Source of the DNA: an uncultured Phocaeicola sp.
GTDB taxonomy: Bacteria > Bacteroidota > Bacteroidia > Bacteroidales > Bacteroidaceae
Reading direction: 5' to 3'
Assembly: GCA_944320815.1 (NCBI GenBank)
Contig: CALUIZ010000021.1
Coordinates: 1 to 57,310 of the forward strand
Length of the DNA stretch: 57,310 nt
A model generated the notes under the pieces. It was given only the letters and a program-made list of their open reading frames with translations, ran no database searches and was not told where the DNA came from. The translations under genes were made by a program, and so were the position numbers. The stretch's first letter is position 1. The number at the start of each line of letters is the position of its first letter. Shown here piece by piece: positions 8,881-17,413 of the stretch.

Positions 8881-10686
8881 ATGCAAGACATTAGAAACAT
8901 TGCCATCATTGCCCACGTTGACCACGGAAAAACAACGCTGGTGGACAAGATGATGCTGGCGGGACACCTGTTCCGCAATGACCAGACCAACGGTGAGCTG
9001 GTATTGGATAACAATGATCTGGAGCGCGAAAGAGGAATAACAATCCTCTCAAAAAATGTCTCCATCAATTACAAAGGTACAAAAATCAACATCATTGATA
9101 CTCCGGGACACGCTGACTTCGGAGGTGAAGTGGAACGTGTGCTGAACATGGCTGACGGATGCATTCTGCTGGTAGACGCTTTCGAAGGTCCGATGCCGCA
9201 GACACGTTTCGTCCTTCAGAAGGCACTGCAAATCGGACTGAAACCGATTGTGGTAGTCAACAAGGTGGACAAGCCCAACTGCCGTCCGGAAGAGGTATAT
9301 GAAATGGTGTTCGACCTCATGTTCAGCCTCAACGCCACGGAAGACCAACTTGATTTCCCCGTGCTTTACGGCTCCGCCAAGAACAACTGGATGGGCGAAG
9401 ACTGGAAAACTCCTACCGGAACAATCGAACCACTGCTTGATGCCATCGTGAAATATATCCCGGCACCGCAGCAACTGGAAGGCACGCCGCAGATGCTCAT
9501 CACCTCGCTCGACTATTCCTCATATACAGGACGTATCGCCGTAGGCCGTGTACACCGTGGAACCATCAGCGAAGGAATGAACATCACGCTGGCCAAACGT
9601 GACGGACGTATGGTCAAATCAAAAATAAAAGAGGTACATACCTTTGAAGGGCTGGGACGCAAGAAAGTGCAGTCTGTTTCATCGGGTGACATCTGTGCCA
9701 TCGTCGGTGTGGAAGGCTTCGAAATCGGCGACACCATCTGCGACTTCGAAAATCCCGAACCGCTTCCGCCTATCGCCATCGATGAACCGACCATGAGCAT
9801 GCTGTTCACCATCAACGACTCTCCGTTCTTCGGAAAGGAAGGAAAATACGTGACTTCACGCCATATCCACGACCGTCTGATGAAGGAGCTCGACAAGAAC
9901 CTGGCTCTGCGTGTGCGCAAGACAGAAAACGAAGACGGGAAATGGATTGTTTCGGGACGAGGCGTGCTTCATCTGTCAGTGCTGATTGAAACCATGCGCC
10001 GTGAAGGATACGAACTTCAGGTAGGCCAGCCTCAGGTTATCTTCAAGGAAATCGACGGAGTAAAATGCGAACCTATAGAGGAACTGACCATCAGTGTACC
10101 GGAAGAGTTCTCGAGCAAAATGATTGATATGGTGACCCGCCGCAAGGGAGAGATGGTTTCAATGGAGACACAGGGCGACCGCGTGAACATCGAGTTCAAC
10201 ATCCCGTCGAGAGGCATCATCGGTCTGCGCACCAACGTGCTGACCGCATCACAGGGAGAAGCCATCATGGCTCACCGCTTCAGTGAGTACCAGCCCTACA
10301 AAGGCGACATTCCACGCCGTACCAACGGCTCGATGATTGCCATGGAAAGCGGAACGGCCTTCGCCTATGCCATAGACAAGCTTCAGGACCGCGGACGTTT
10401 CTTCATCTATCCGCAGGAGGAAGTGTATGCCGGACAGGTGGTGGGCGAGCACGTACACGAGAACGACCTGGTAATCAACGTGACCAAGTCGAAGAAGCTC
10501 ACCAACATGCGCGCTTCCGGTTCAGACGACAAGGCACGCATCATCCCGCCGGTAGTGTTCTCGCTGGAAGAAGCTCTCGAATACATCAAAGAAGATGAAT
10601 ACGTGGAAGTGACTCCGAAAAGCATGCGTATGCGAAAAGTCATTCTGGACGAAACGGAACGCAAGCGGGCGAACAAAAACGCATGA
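8881..10686 (+). CDS. typA: Translational GTPase TypA/BipA
   Basis: A ribosome-associated GTPase of the EF-G family, linked in other bacteria to 50S assembly and stress adaptation. The 601-residue protein starts [19 protein letters not shown]1 is AHVDHGKT (11-18), G3 lies in [11 protein letters not shown], and G4 is NKVD. Domains II, III and V follow, with the BipA-specific C-terminal region ([33 protein letters not shown]). I use the ATG at 8881 because a -7 box lies just upstream and the G1 spacing is then normal. It ends in the convergent hairpin 10719-10795. Confidence 0.97.
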   Translation: MQDIRNIAIIAHVDHGKTTLVDKMMLAGHLFRNDQTNGELVLDNNDLERERGITILSKNVSINYKGTKINIIDTPGHADFGGEVERVLNMADGCILLVDAFEGPMPQTRFVLQKALQIGLKPIVVVNKVDKPNCRPEEVYEMVFDLMFSLNATEDQLDFPVLYGSAKNNWMGEDWKTPTGTIEPLLDAIVKYIPAPQQLEGTPQMLITSLDYSSYTGRIAVGRVHRGTISEGMNITLAKRDGRMVKSKIKEVHTFEGLGRKKVQSVSSGDICAIVGVEGFEIGDTICDFENPEPLPPIAIDEPTMSMLFTINDSPFFGKEGKYVTSRHIHDRLMKELDKNLALRVRKTENEDGKWIVSGRGVLHLSVLIETMRREGYELQVGQPQVIFKEIDGVKCEPIEELTISVPEEFSSKMIDMVTRRKGEMVSMETQGDRVNIEFNIPSRGIIGLRTNVLTASQGEAIMAHRFSEYQPYKGDIPRRTNGSMIAMESGTAFAYAIDKLQDRGRFFIYPQEEVYAGQVVGEHVHENDLVINVTKSKKLTNMRASGSDDKARIIPPVVFSLEEALEYIKEDEYVEVTPKSMRMRKVILDETERKRANKNA

Positions 10687-10718
10687 CAATATAACGGACA
10701 GGCACAATATACTTTTTG

Positions 10719-10795
10719 AACGCAGAATCACAAAGGCACAGAGTCTTATTCATTTGGCATCAAGCCATACACTCTGACCTTTGTGATTCTGCGTT
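10719..10795 (+). terminator. Long hairpin terminator between typA and the GT2 gene
   Basis: Arms 10719-10736 and 10778-10795 (AACGCAGAATCACAAAGG and its complement) form 18 perfect pairs; AGAGT/ACTCT (10740-10744, 10771-10775) extends the stem inward. A TGTTTTTT tract follows on the plus strand, so it terminates typA. It shares its core with the hairpins at 2027 and 32621. Confidence 0.85.
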
Positions 10796-10826
10796 TGTTT
10801 TTTCAGATTCGACATATCCCCTTTTT

Positions 10827-11774
10827 CTATTTCTCCAGATTCTCTGTCCGCTTCTCCACGAAATATCGCGGACGACGCTTCACTTCTTTATAAATCTTTC
10901 CTACATACTCGCCGATAATGCTGCAGGCCAGCAGAATGGCCCCTCCTATGAACCACACGGAAACGATAAGGGAAGTCCATCCGGGAATCGTCTTCCCATC
11001 CACATACGAACAAAGTCCATAGACAATGGCCAGCACCGAAATCAGTATGAACAAAAGCCCCAGATAAGCGATGTAGCGCAACGGACGGACAGAAAACGAG
11101 GTGATTCCATCCATCGCAAAGCTGAACATCTTGCTGAACGGATACTTCGACTCTCCGGCAAACCGTTCCTTCCGGTCATAATAAACCATAGCCGAAGGAA
11201 ATCCCAACGACGACACCATTCCGCGCAGGAACAGGTTACGCTCTGGGAAAGAGACCAAGGCCTGCAAGGCCCGGCGGCTCAAGAGACGGAAATCGGCATG
11301 ATTGTACACAATGTCACCTCCCAGTCCGCGCATCAGGCGATAGAAAGCCAGCGCCGTGTTCTTCTTGAAGAACGTGTCGGTTTTCCGTTCCCTACGGACA
11401 CCGTACACCACATCAATGCCTTTGCTGAAATAATCCACCATCGGGCCGATAGCCTCCACATCATCCTGCAGGTCGGCATCAATGGAGACGGCCGCATCGG
11501 CATGCACGGAAGCCCACTCCAGCCCGGCCCAGAGAGCCTGCTGATGGCCCACATTGTGGGCCAGCTTGATTCCCGTCACACCTGCATTCCGGCAGGAGAA
11601 CGATTCAATAAGTTCCCATGTACGGTCTTTACTCCCGTCATCCACATACAGAATGTTCCCTTCGTCAATACTGCCCTTCTCTTTCAACGCCCCGATTACA
11701 CGGGTCAGCCGGGAGGTAGTCTCAGACAGCACCGCCTCTTCATTATAACAGGGAACCACAATTGTCAGTTTCAT
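10827..11774 (-). CDS. GtrB-like polyprenyl-phosphate glycosyltransferase (GT2)
   Basis: Predicted to transfer a sugar from a nucleotide sugar to undecaprenyl phosphate on the cytoplasmic face of the inner membrane (family knowledge: DPM1/GtrB group). The protein (315 residues from MKLTIVVPCYNEE) has the nucleotide-binding VDDGSKD near 44-50 and SIDADLQDD near 97-105. Two hydrophobic segments near the C-terminus (YIAYLGLLFILISVLAIVYG and the GGAILLACSIIGEYVGKIY region) are typical of GtrB. An ATG 39 nt further upstream is less likely because it would run into gtrA. It is 4 bp downstream of the GtrA gene and is the third gene of a three-gene cassette. Confidence 0.85.
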   Translation of the reverse strand: MKLTIVVPCYNEEAVLSETTSRLTRVIGALKEKGSIDEGNILYVDDGSKDRTWELIESFSCRNAGVTGIKLAHNVGHQQALWAGLEWASVHADAAVSIDADLQDDVEAIGPMVDYFSKGIDVVYGVRRERKTDTFFKKNTALAFYRLMRGLGGDIVYNHADFRLLSRRALQALVSFPERNLFLRGMVSSLGFPSAMVYYDRKERFAGESKYPFSKMFSFAMDGITSFSVRPLRYIAYLGLLFILISVLAIVYGLCSYVDGKTIPGWTSLIVSVWFIGGAILLACSIIGEYVGKIYKEVKRRPRYFVEKRTENLEK

Positions 11775-11778
11775 AGTA

Positions 11779-12183
11779 TCACATATTTTTATGCTTGAAC
11801 ACAAAGCGTACAAGCAGGAAGTTCACAGGAATTGCAATAGCGAACACCGGAAAAGGTGCCCATACCTTCGGTATCCCCAGCCACAGGAACGCATTCAGCA
11901 GCACGAGATGAAGCACATAGTTCACTCCATGGGCAGCTCCCATCCCGAACAGCTTCTTCCACGAAGGGGAAGTGCCGAACGTGAAGTAGGACGTGGCATA
12001 GAAATTGGCGACAAAAGACAGCACATAACCTGCCGTATATGCCACATTTACATTGACGAACCGCTGCAACAGAAAATAAACCCCATAATGCAGGGCCGTG
12101 GCCAGCGTCCCGACAATCCCGAAACGCAGTGCCTCGCCGCCGATTCCTTTCAGGTCAATCTTTCCCATCGGGCATTTCTCCAT
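11779..12183 (-). CDS. GtrA-family membrane protein
   Basis: Small inner-membrane protein predicted to help move an undecaprenyl-phosphate-linked sugar across the membrane (GtrA family knowledge). The 134-residue product has four hydrophobic helices, beginning with LRFGIVGTLATALHYGVYFLL and ending with FPVFAIAIPVNFLLVRFVFKHK. The start may be the ATG at 12183 or the one at 12168 (MGKIDLKG); both overlap the end of the upstream GT-C gene. The overlap (up to 29 bp) and the 4-bp gap to the GtrB-like gene show tight coupling. Confidence 0.85.
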   Translation of the reverse strand: MEKCPMGKIDLKGIGGEALRFGIVGTLATALHYGVYFLLQRFVNVNVAYTAGYVLSFVANFYATSYFTFGTSPSWKKLFGMGAAHGVNYVLHLVLLNAFLWLGIPKVWAPFPVFAIAIPVNFLLVRFVFKHKNM

Positions 12184-13873
12184 CCTTCTTCATGAACTGA
12201 TACAGATGCAGTCTGTATTGTCCGATAGGAATCTCTCTCACGGAATAGTCCTTATGCGTTTCTCTGAAAACGGATATCTCCGTCTCGTCCGCAATCATGT
12301 ATCCTTGTCCGGGAGTGAAGACGTTGAAAGGCACGACCCTGTCTCCCAGATAAAAGTTGACGATGAACTGGCGCATCGGATTCCCCTTCACCTCGTTCAG
12401 CTGATAAGAATAGAGCGTACCCTCAGGCACCACCGAAGCGACCGCCTCAGCTATCGGCTTTTCAGACTTTACATTGAGCACGGGAGGCTGGAAAACGCCG
12501 TCCAGCGACATGTAGATTGTCAATATCACACCTACAATGGCATATGGCAACGAACGCTTCCACCTGTCGGCTTTCAATGCCAGCCTGAAACAGAAGCCCG
12601 CCAGAATCATCAGAAGGAACAGGAAATACGCTCTGAAGCCAAGCGGCAGATTTTCAAGTGCCCGCATGAAAGCGATATTCTGTGCGGCATGACGACCGGA
12701 AAAGATTGTGTCGGGAACCAGTCCCATCTGAAGTGCCGCAAAGACAAGCAGCAGCAACAAGGAAAGGGAGACCATTATACTGCCGAACACTTTCAAGACC
12801 GCCCGATGGCACCGGAACAGATAAAGGATATATTCTGCCAGGAAATAAGCGATAAAAGGATAAATGGGCAGCAGATATACGCTCCGCTTGCTCTTCGGTA
12901 TGCAATAGAACACGAAGATTATCACGATACTGAGCAGAGAGAACAGACGGGTGTCGTCCATATTCTTTATATAGGTGCGGAACTGTGACCACCAGAGCCG
13001 CGGAGTCCCCTGAATCTTTCTGTATTTCAGCGCAAACAGAGAAATCACGACCAGCAATGTATAAGGAACATACCCTGCCACCACCGTCACCACATTATAA
13101 TATGCCGGATTCTCATGGGACTCATAAGTCATCTTGCCCAAAAAGCGCAGCACATTCTCTTCGAGCACCAACTGCAGGAATTCGTCGCCTCCCTGACGGA
13201 ATGCGGCCCAGTACCAGAGAAAGGGAAGTATGCAGGAAACGACACCGACCCAGAGGAACGAACCGAAAATCTTCCAGAACTTCATGCCGCGGATCAACAG
13301 GAATACAGCCACCACCAGACAGGGAAGCACCATTCCCACAGGCCCTTTGGTAAGAAAGGCCCCGCTCAGGCACAGGATTCCGGTCCACGGCACCCCCTTC
13401 AGTCCCTTTTCTCCCCATTTGTACAACTGGTACAAGGCGACCACTATCAGCGCGGAAAGCAGCATGTCGACCCGGCAGTTCGTTCCGGCACGATGTACCT
13501 CAAAGTTGGTCAGAGTGACAAGAGCCGTCAGCAGCGCAAGCTCCCTCCCCCTGCGTCTGGCATAAAAACAATATCCCACCATGACCATCATCGTCAGTGC
13601 CAGAGCCGAAGGCATACGCGAAGTATATTCCGTGACCTTGCCCACCACCGCCGAAACGACAGCGATACACCAGTGGAACAAAGGCGGCTTATAAGCGATG
13701 TCCACACCATAATTCACCGGAAGGACCCAGTTCCCCTTTTCCAGCATGGAAAGGGCGACAACCGCCTCGCGCGGCTCTCCCTTAGTATGAAAGAAGGATT
13801 CCCCCAAAAACAAGAACAGAGAGCAGATGCAGACCACAGCCACTATCCATACATATTTATCCTGCTTATACAT
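12155..13873 (-). CDS. GT-C glycosyltransferase, ArnT/GT39-like
   Basis: Integral membrane glycosyltransferase predicted to move a sugar from undecaprenyl phosphate to an envelope glycan or lipid A on the periplasmic side. The 572-residue protein starts at MYKQDKYVWIV (ATG at 13873). It carries the GT39/ArnT-like first loop FFHTKGEPREAVVALSML, whose acidic residue is the expected catalytic site. The loop is followed by about ten hydrophobic segments and a soluble C-terminal domain. It is first in the cassette with gtrA and gtrB, an arrangement like the three-gene gtr cassettes known to modify O antigen. The sugar and acceptor cannot be told from sequence. Ara4N-specific function is possible but unsupported, since no Ara4N synthesis genes are nearby. 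Confidence 0.82.
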   Translation of the reverse strand: MYKQDKYVWIVAVVCICSLFLFLGESFFHTKGEPREAVVALSMLEKGNWVLPVNYGVDIAYKPPLFHWCIAVVSAVVGKVTEYTSRMPSALALTMMVMVGYCFYARRRGRELALLTALVTLTNFEVHRAGTNCRVDMLLSALIVVALYQLYKWGEKGLKGVPWTGILCLSGAFLTKGPVGMVLPCLVVAVFLLIRGMKFWKIFGSFLWVGVVSCILPFLWYWAAFRQGGDEFLQLVLEENVLRFLGKMTYESHENPAYYNVVTVVAGYVPYTLLVVISLFALKYRKIQGTPRLWWSQFRTYIKNMDDTRLFSLLSIVIIFVFYCIPKSKRSVYLLPIYPFIAYFLAEYILYLFRCHRAVLKVFGSIMVSLSLLLLLVFAALQMGLVPDTIFSGRHAAQNIAFMRALENLPLGFRAYFLFLLMILAGFCFRLALKADRWKRSLPYAIVGVILTIYMSLDGVFQPPVLNVKSEKPIAEAVASVVPEGTLYSYQLNEVKGNPMRQFIVNFYLGDRVVPFNVFTPGQGYMIADETEISVFRETHKDYSVREIPIGQYRLHLYQFMKKDGEMPDGKD

Positions 13874-14311
13874 TGTAAATGTTTTGATTACCGGCACAAA
13901 GATAACGTTTTTCGTCCTGCATCCATCCAATGATGAAAAAAATTATACAGGCTCTCCACTCCCCTTTCATTTAAACGTAGGGGCAGACCCGTGTGTCTGC
14001 CCGATGACATCATGCCAATGTATCTGGGTGGACACACGGGTCCACCCCTACCACCTGCCAATGGCATATTGAAAAAATAGGACGTTAAATGAATGAGCCG
14101 TGCAGGCTCCCGGACGGGCACGGCACATTCCGGCCAGAACAGCCTGATACTCCAGCCGGAACACAAGGATACCACGCGTGAAACAAAGGCTTATTTTTTC
14201 ATTCCAACCTTTCTGTTTCTCACATATTATTTTCATATTTGCAGAAACCTTCCGTCCGCAGGGATGAAGTGCCCGCCGGGAAGGAGCACTACTGAACAAA
14301 AAAGTTATTTT
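13874..14311. other. Intergenic region with a REP-like double hairpin
   Basis: No gene is supported. The main feature is the element at 13977-14051. A weak -7-like box CATATTTG at 14234-14241 lies about 70 bp before the next gene. The minus-strand reading frame across 14048-14629 is the shadow of the following glycosyltransferase. Confidence 0.6.
13977..14051. repeat. REP-like element: two inverted hairpin units
   Basis: Unit 1 (13977-14002) contains GGGCAGAC...GTCTGCCC and unit 2 (14026-14051) contains GGGTGGAC...GTCCACCC. Each unit is a hairpin by itself, and the two units are also inverted copies of each other (22 of 26 positions). All four differences fall in stem pairs and keep the pairing. 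A 23-bp spacer separates them. No transposase is nearby. Confidence 0.8.
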
Positions 14312-15013
14312 ATGATACCCAAAACCATTCACCTGTGCTGGTTCAGCGACGACCCTTTTCCCGTTGAGATAAGAATCTGTCTTGACAGCTGGAAAAAAAT
14401 CCTTCCCGACTTCAGGATACGCCGCTGGACATACGAAGACGCGCGTTCCATCGGATGCAGATTCATCAACGAAGCGCTGGAAGCCAAAAAGTGGGCTTTT
14501 GCCGCTGATGTCGTGCGTTTCTATGCCATATACAAGGAGGGAGGGATTTACATGGACAGCGACATCCTGCTGAAAAAACGTTTCGACCGGTTCATCCCGG
14601 AAAAGGGCTTCGCCACATTCCACGAACACATCGGTGAACAGATCCGGCTGCAGGCGGCCTTCTTCATGGGCGAAAAAGGCAACGCTTACTGCAAGGACGT
14701 GTTTGAATATTACAACAGCCGGCCTTTCAGGAAACCCGACGGTTCACTGGACATGACCATATCCCCCGTCGTAATGCTCGACATGGCACGCAGACGGGGA
14801 TACCGCACCGAAGACACGGAGCAGCATCTTGCCGATGACATCGTCATCTATCCCGGACATTACGTCACACCATGCAAACATATAAAGAAACATCCTGACG
14901 CGTTCGCCCTGCACACAATATACGGGAGCTGGCGCAAACGGAAACTGGGACGCAGAATCGAGCTGTTCTGCAAGCATCAGCTGCTAAGGCTGCGGTATCT
15001 GTTCAGACACTGA
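14312..15013 (+). CDS. DXD-type glycosyltransferase (GT32-like)
   Basis: Predicted cytoplasmic glycosyltransferase for core or surface polysaccharide. The 233-residue protein starts MIPKTIHLCWFSDDPFP and has WAFAADVVRFYAIYKEGGIY followed by the metal-binding DXD motif at residues 82-84 (MDSD). This is the pattern of the Gly_transf_sug/GT32 family (Och1-like). The start is the ATG at 14312, matching the N-terminus of its paralogue at 18170. Its 3' end overlaps the convergent gene by 30 bp. Sugar and acceptor are unknown. Confidence 0.85.
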   Translation: MIPKTIHLCWFSDDPFPVEIRICLDSWKKILPDFRIRRWTYEDARSIGCRFINEALEAKKWAFAADVVRFYAIYKEGGIYMDSDILLKKRFDRFIPEKGFATFHEHIGEQIRLQAAFFMGEKGNAYCKDVFEYYNSRPFRKPDGSLDMTISPVVMLDMARRRGYRTEDTEQHLADDIVIYPGHYVTPCKHIKKHPDAFALHTIYGSWRKRKLGRRIELFCKHQLLRLRYLFRH

Positions 15014-16051
15014 CCCGGCGAAACCGCGCAATGTCCGTACCGCTTCACGGGCGGCCTGTCTGAAGAAATGCCCTTGCTCCAGCAGTCCGCTCATGCGGAG
15101 CACATTGTTCCTCATCTGCGTATACTGTTCCGGAGTAACCAAGCGGAGCTTCTCGTCGAGTTCCTCCAGACTGCTGATACAGAAGCCTATGCCGTTCTGC
15201 ACAATAAAAGGCGCGAGGGCAGCCTTCTCCCAGATAATGACAGGCAAACCGCACCTTATATATAAGGATGTCTTGTGGGGATTGTTGAACTGAAGATATT
15301 CGCCGAAGTTGCCCGAACATGTCCGGACGGAATCTCCGTCCCACACCAGACCGAAGTGCCCGTCGGCGGAAGCAATCAGTTGTTCTGAAAGGACAAAACC
15401 TTTGATGTCGAAGCACCGGGCATTCTCCATGGACGCTACGTCAAGCCCGCCTCCGTAAAGAGAGACCCGGTAATTCTTTATATAATTCCCCCACTGATAA
15501 AGGAAAGAATTTTTCCGGCGGTTCAACGCTCCCGCATACACCACCTTGCAGGTATCCGGAAACTGGACGGAAGACGGACAATGAGTTTCAGACAGGTAAT
15601 CCCAGATGCCCAGACTCCCTATCGGCAACGCACAGTGATTGTCTTTCAGCCATTCCCGCATAGTCGGATTCAGCGCAATTACATAATCGGCATGGCCAAT
15701 CCGTTTGATTTCCTGTGGAACGCTCAACTTCTTGCGGCGGAAACTCCCCAGGTCATGTATCAGCACCGCCACACGCGCGCCCCGCAGATGGGCGACCTTA
15801 CAGATCAATGTAAAATACTTCTTCAAAGGATACTGCAGGAACAGCAGATCACCCTTCTTCAATGAGAATGCGGCCTTCACTATACCCGAAAAGGTAATCA
15901 GGAAAGCCAGCACAACATTCTTGTAACGAGTCTGGCGGAAACCCACATTCACAAAACCCATATCCGACATGATTGCTTCCATGTCGGTCTTCGCCTTATT
16001 CCCGGCACCGTTAATCTCTTTATAGTCACGCGACAGATAGCAGTTTCTCAT
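14984..16051 (-). CDS. Glycosyltransferase, galactofuranosyltransferase-like
   Basis: A 355-residue two-domain (GT-B-like) glycosyltransferase. Visible pieces include DLLFLQYPLKKYFTL, VLIHDLGSFRRKK, HADYVIALNPTMREWL, VVYAGALNRRKNSFL and a C-terminal FNNPHKTSLYIRCGLPVIIWEKAAL acceptor/donor-site region. This pattern resembles proteins annotated as beta-1,6-galactofuranosyltransferases in Bacteroidales (recollection, moderate). A promoter candidate lies at 16070-16100 (TTG, 20 bp, TACATTTG, minus strand). Its end overlaps the convergent gene at 14312-15013 by 30 bp. No galactofuranose mutase (glf) is seen nearby, so the sugar stays open. Confidence 0.75.
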   Translation of the reverse strand: MRNCYLSRDYKEINGAGNKAKTDMEAIMSDMGFVNVGFRQTRYKNVVLAFLITFSGIVKAAFSLKKGDLLFLQYPLKKYFTLICKVAHLRGARVAVLIHDLGSFRRKKLSVPQEIKRIGHADYVIALNPTMREWLKDNHCALPIGSLGIWDYLSETHCPSSVQFPDTCKVVYAGALNRRKNSFLYQWGNYIKNYRVSLYGGGLDVASMENARCFDIKGFVLSEQLIASADGHFGLVWDGDSVRTCSGNFGEYLQFNNPHKTSLYIRCGLPVIIWEKAALAPFIVQNGIGFCISSLEELDEKLRLVTPEQYTQMRNNVLRMSGLLEQGHFFRQAAREAVRTLRGFAGSVSEQIPQP

Positions 16052-16069
16052 ATGCGAATCCTTTTTTCA

Positions 16070-16100
16070 CAAATGTAGAAAGAATAATGCAATCGGACAA
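16070..16100 (-). promoter_or_regulatory. Promoter of the 14984-16051 gene
   Basis: Minus strand TTG (16098-16100), 20 bp, TACATTTG (16070-16077), 18 bp before the ATG. Confidence 0.6.
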
Positions 16101-16235
16101 GAAAGCAAGATTCAAAAACGCCGGAGACATCTGCCTGTGCCTGAACCGGTGAGGGGCATCACTGCTGGATGGTATGCCGGCAGTCCTTTTTTATACAATC
16201 CCCGTCAAAAGCACAGAGATTCATGAAATATTTCG

Positions 16236-16243
16236 TACTTTTG
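16236..16243 (+). promoter_or_regulatory. -7 box of the four-gene glycan operon
   Basis: TACTTTTG matches TAnnTTTG and lies 27 bp before the ATG at 16271. No clear upstream TTG at the ideal distance. Confidence 0.55.
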
Positions 16244-16270
16244 CGTACATAAACTCCAAACATACAGTCC

Positions 16271-17413
16271 ATGCGCATAGGATTCGACGCGAAAAGAGCC
16301 ATACAGAATTTCACAGGATTAGGTAACTACAGCCGTTACCTAATAGAAATTCTATGCCGCTTCTATCCGGAGAACGAATATCTGCTGTACGCACCGAAAC
16401 GCAAAGAAAGCAAACAGTTCAATGCACTTCTGGAAAACTGTCCTTCAGCCATATGCAGATACCCGGAGGGTGTATGGAAACGGTTCAGGTCGCTATGGCG
16501 GACATTTGGTGTCACAAGACAGATGGAACGGGACGAGGCAGACATCTATCACGGCCTCAGCAATGAACTTCCGCTCAATATCCGGAAGCAGAAGAAAGCA
16601 AAGGCCATTGTCACCATACACGACCTGATTTTTGTCCGCTACCCCCAATATTACCACCCTGTCGACAGGTGGCTCTACCGGCACAAATACGGAAAATCAT
16701 GCCGGAACGCAGATGCCATCATAGCCGTGAGCGAATGTACCAAACGTGATGCCGTACATTATTTCGGGATTGACCCTTCGAAAATACATGTCATCTACCA
16801 AGGATGTGACCCCTCGTTCTGCTCTCCCGCTCCCGACAGCCTGAAGAAGGAGGTGAAAGAGCTGTATGCACTTCCCGAACGCTATATCCTGAATGTAGGA
16901 AGCATCGAAGAAAGAAAGAATGTGCTGCTCGCAGTGAAGGCCATGCCCTGCATCCCGGAAGATGTACATCTGGTGATTGCGGGAAAACGCACACCCTATA
17001 CGGAAAAAGTAGAAGAGTTTGTCCGGGAAAATCATCTGAGCGGAAGAGTCCATCTGCTCCATAACGTCAGTTTCCGGCATCTTCCTGCAATGTATCAGAT
17101 GGCTGAGGCGTTTGTATATCCTTCCCGTTTCGAAGGATTCGGCATTCCGATTCTGGAAGCACTCAATTCATCCGTTCCCGTCGTTGCGGCAACAGGCTCC
17201 TGCCTGGAAGAAGCAGGAGGACCGGACTCCGTCTATGTACATCCTGACGACAAGGAAGGCATGGCATCTGCACTGAACCAGATACTGAACAATCCTGAAA
17301 GGAAAGCATTCATGGCAGAACAGGGCAGGAAATATGCCGAAAACTTTTCAGAGAAGAAACAGGCCGGACAACTGATGGAACTTTATCACTCACTATCATC
17401 CGAGAACAAATGA
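16271..17413 (+). CDS. Glycosyltransferase family 4
   Basis: GT-B fold enzyme of the GT4 group, probably adding a hexose or heptose to the lipooligosaccharide core. The 380-residue protein starts MRIGFDAKRAIQNFTGLGNYSR. The C-terminal donor-binding domain contains ILNVGSIEERKNVLLAVKA and the E-x7-E type motif region PSRFEGFGIPILEALNSS. It is the first gene of a plus-strand operon with the LPS kinase (4-bp overlap), the DXD glycosyltransferase and a GT2 enzyme. Confidence 0.9.
   Translation: MRIGFDAKRAIQNFTGLGNYSRYLIEILCRFYPENEYLLYAPKRKESKQFNALLENCPSAICRYPEGVWKRFRSLWRTFGVTRQMERDEADIYHGLSNELPLNIRKQKKAKAIVTIHDLIFVRYPQYYHPVDRWLYRHKYGKSCRNADAIIAVSECTKRDAVHYFGIDPSKIHVIYQGCDPSFCSPAPDSLKKEVKELYALPERYILNVGSIEERKNVLLAVKAMPCIPEDVHLVIAGKRTPYTEKVEEFVRENHLSGRVHLLHNVSFRHLPAMYQMAEAFVYPSRFEGFGIPILEALNSSVPVVAATGSCLEEAGGPDSVYVHPDDKEGMASALNQILNNPERKAFMAEQGRKYAENFSEKKQAGQLMELYHSLSSENK

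Noticed and set aside
10716..11798. 360-codon plus-strand frame opposite the GtrB-like gene
   Set aside because: Shadow; also starts inside the typA terminator hairpin.
14048..14629. 193-codon minus-strand frame
   Set aside because: Overlaps the REP-like element and the DXD glycosyltransferase, which is the real gene.
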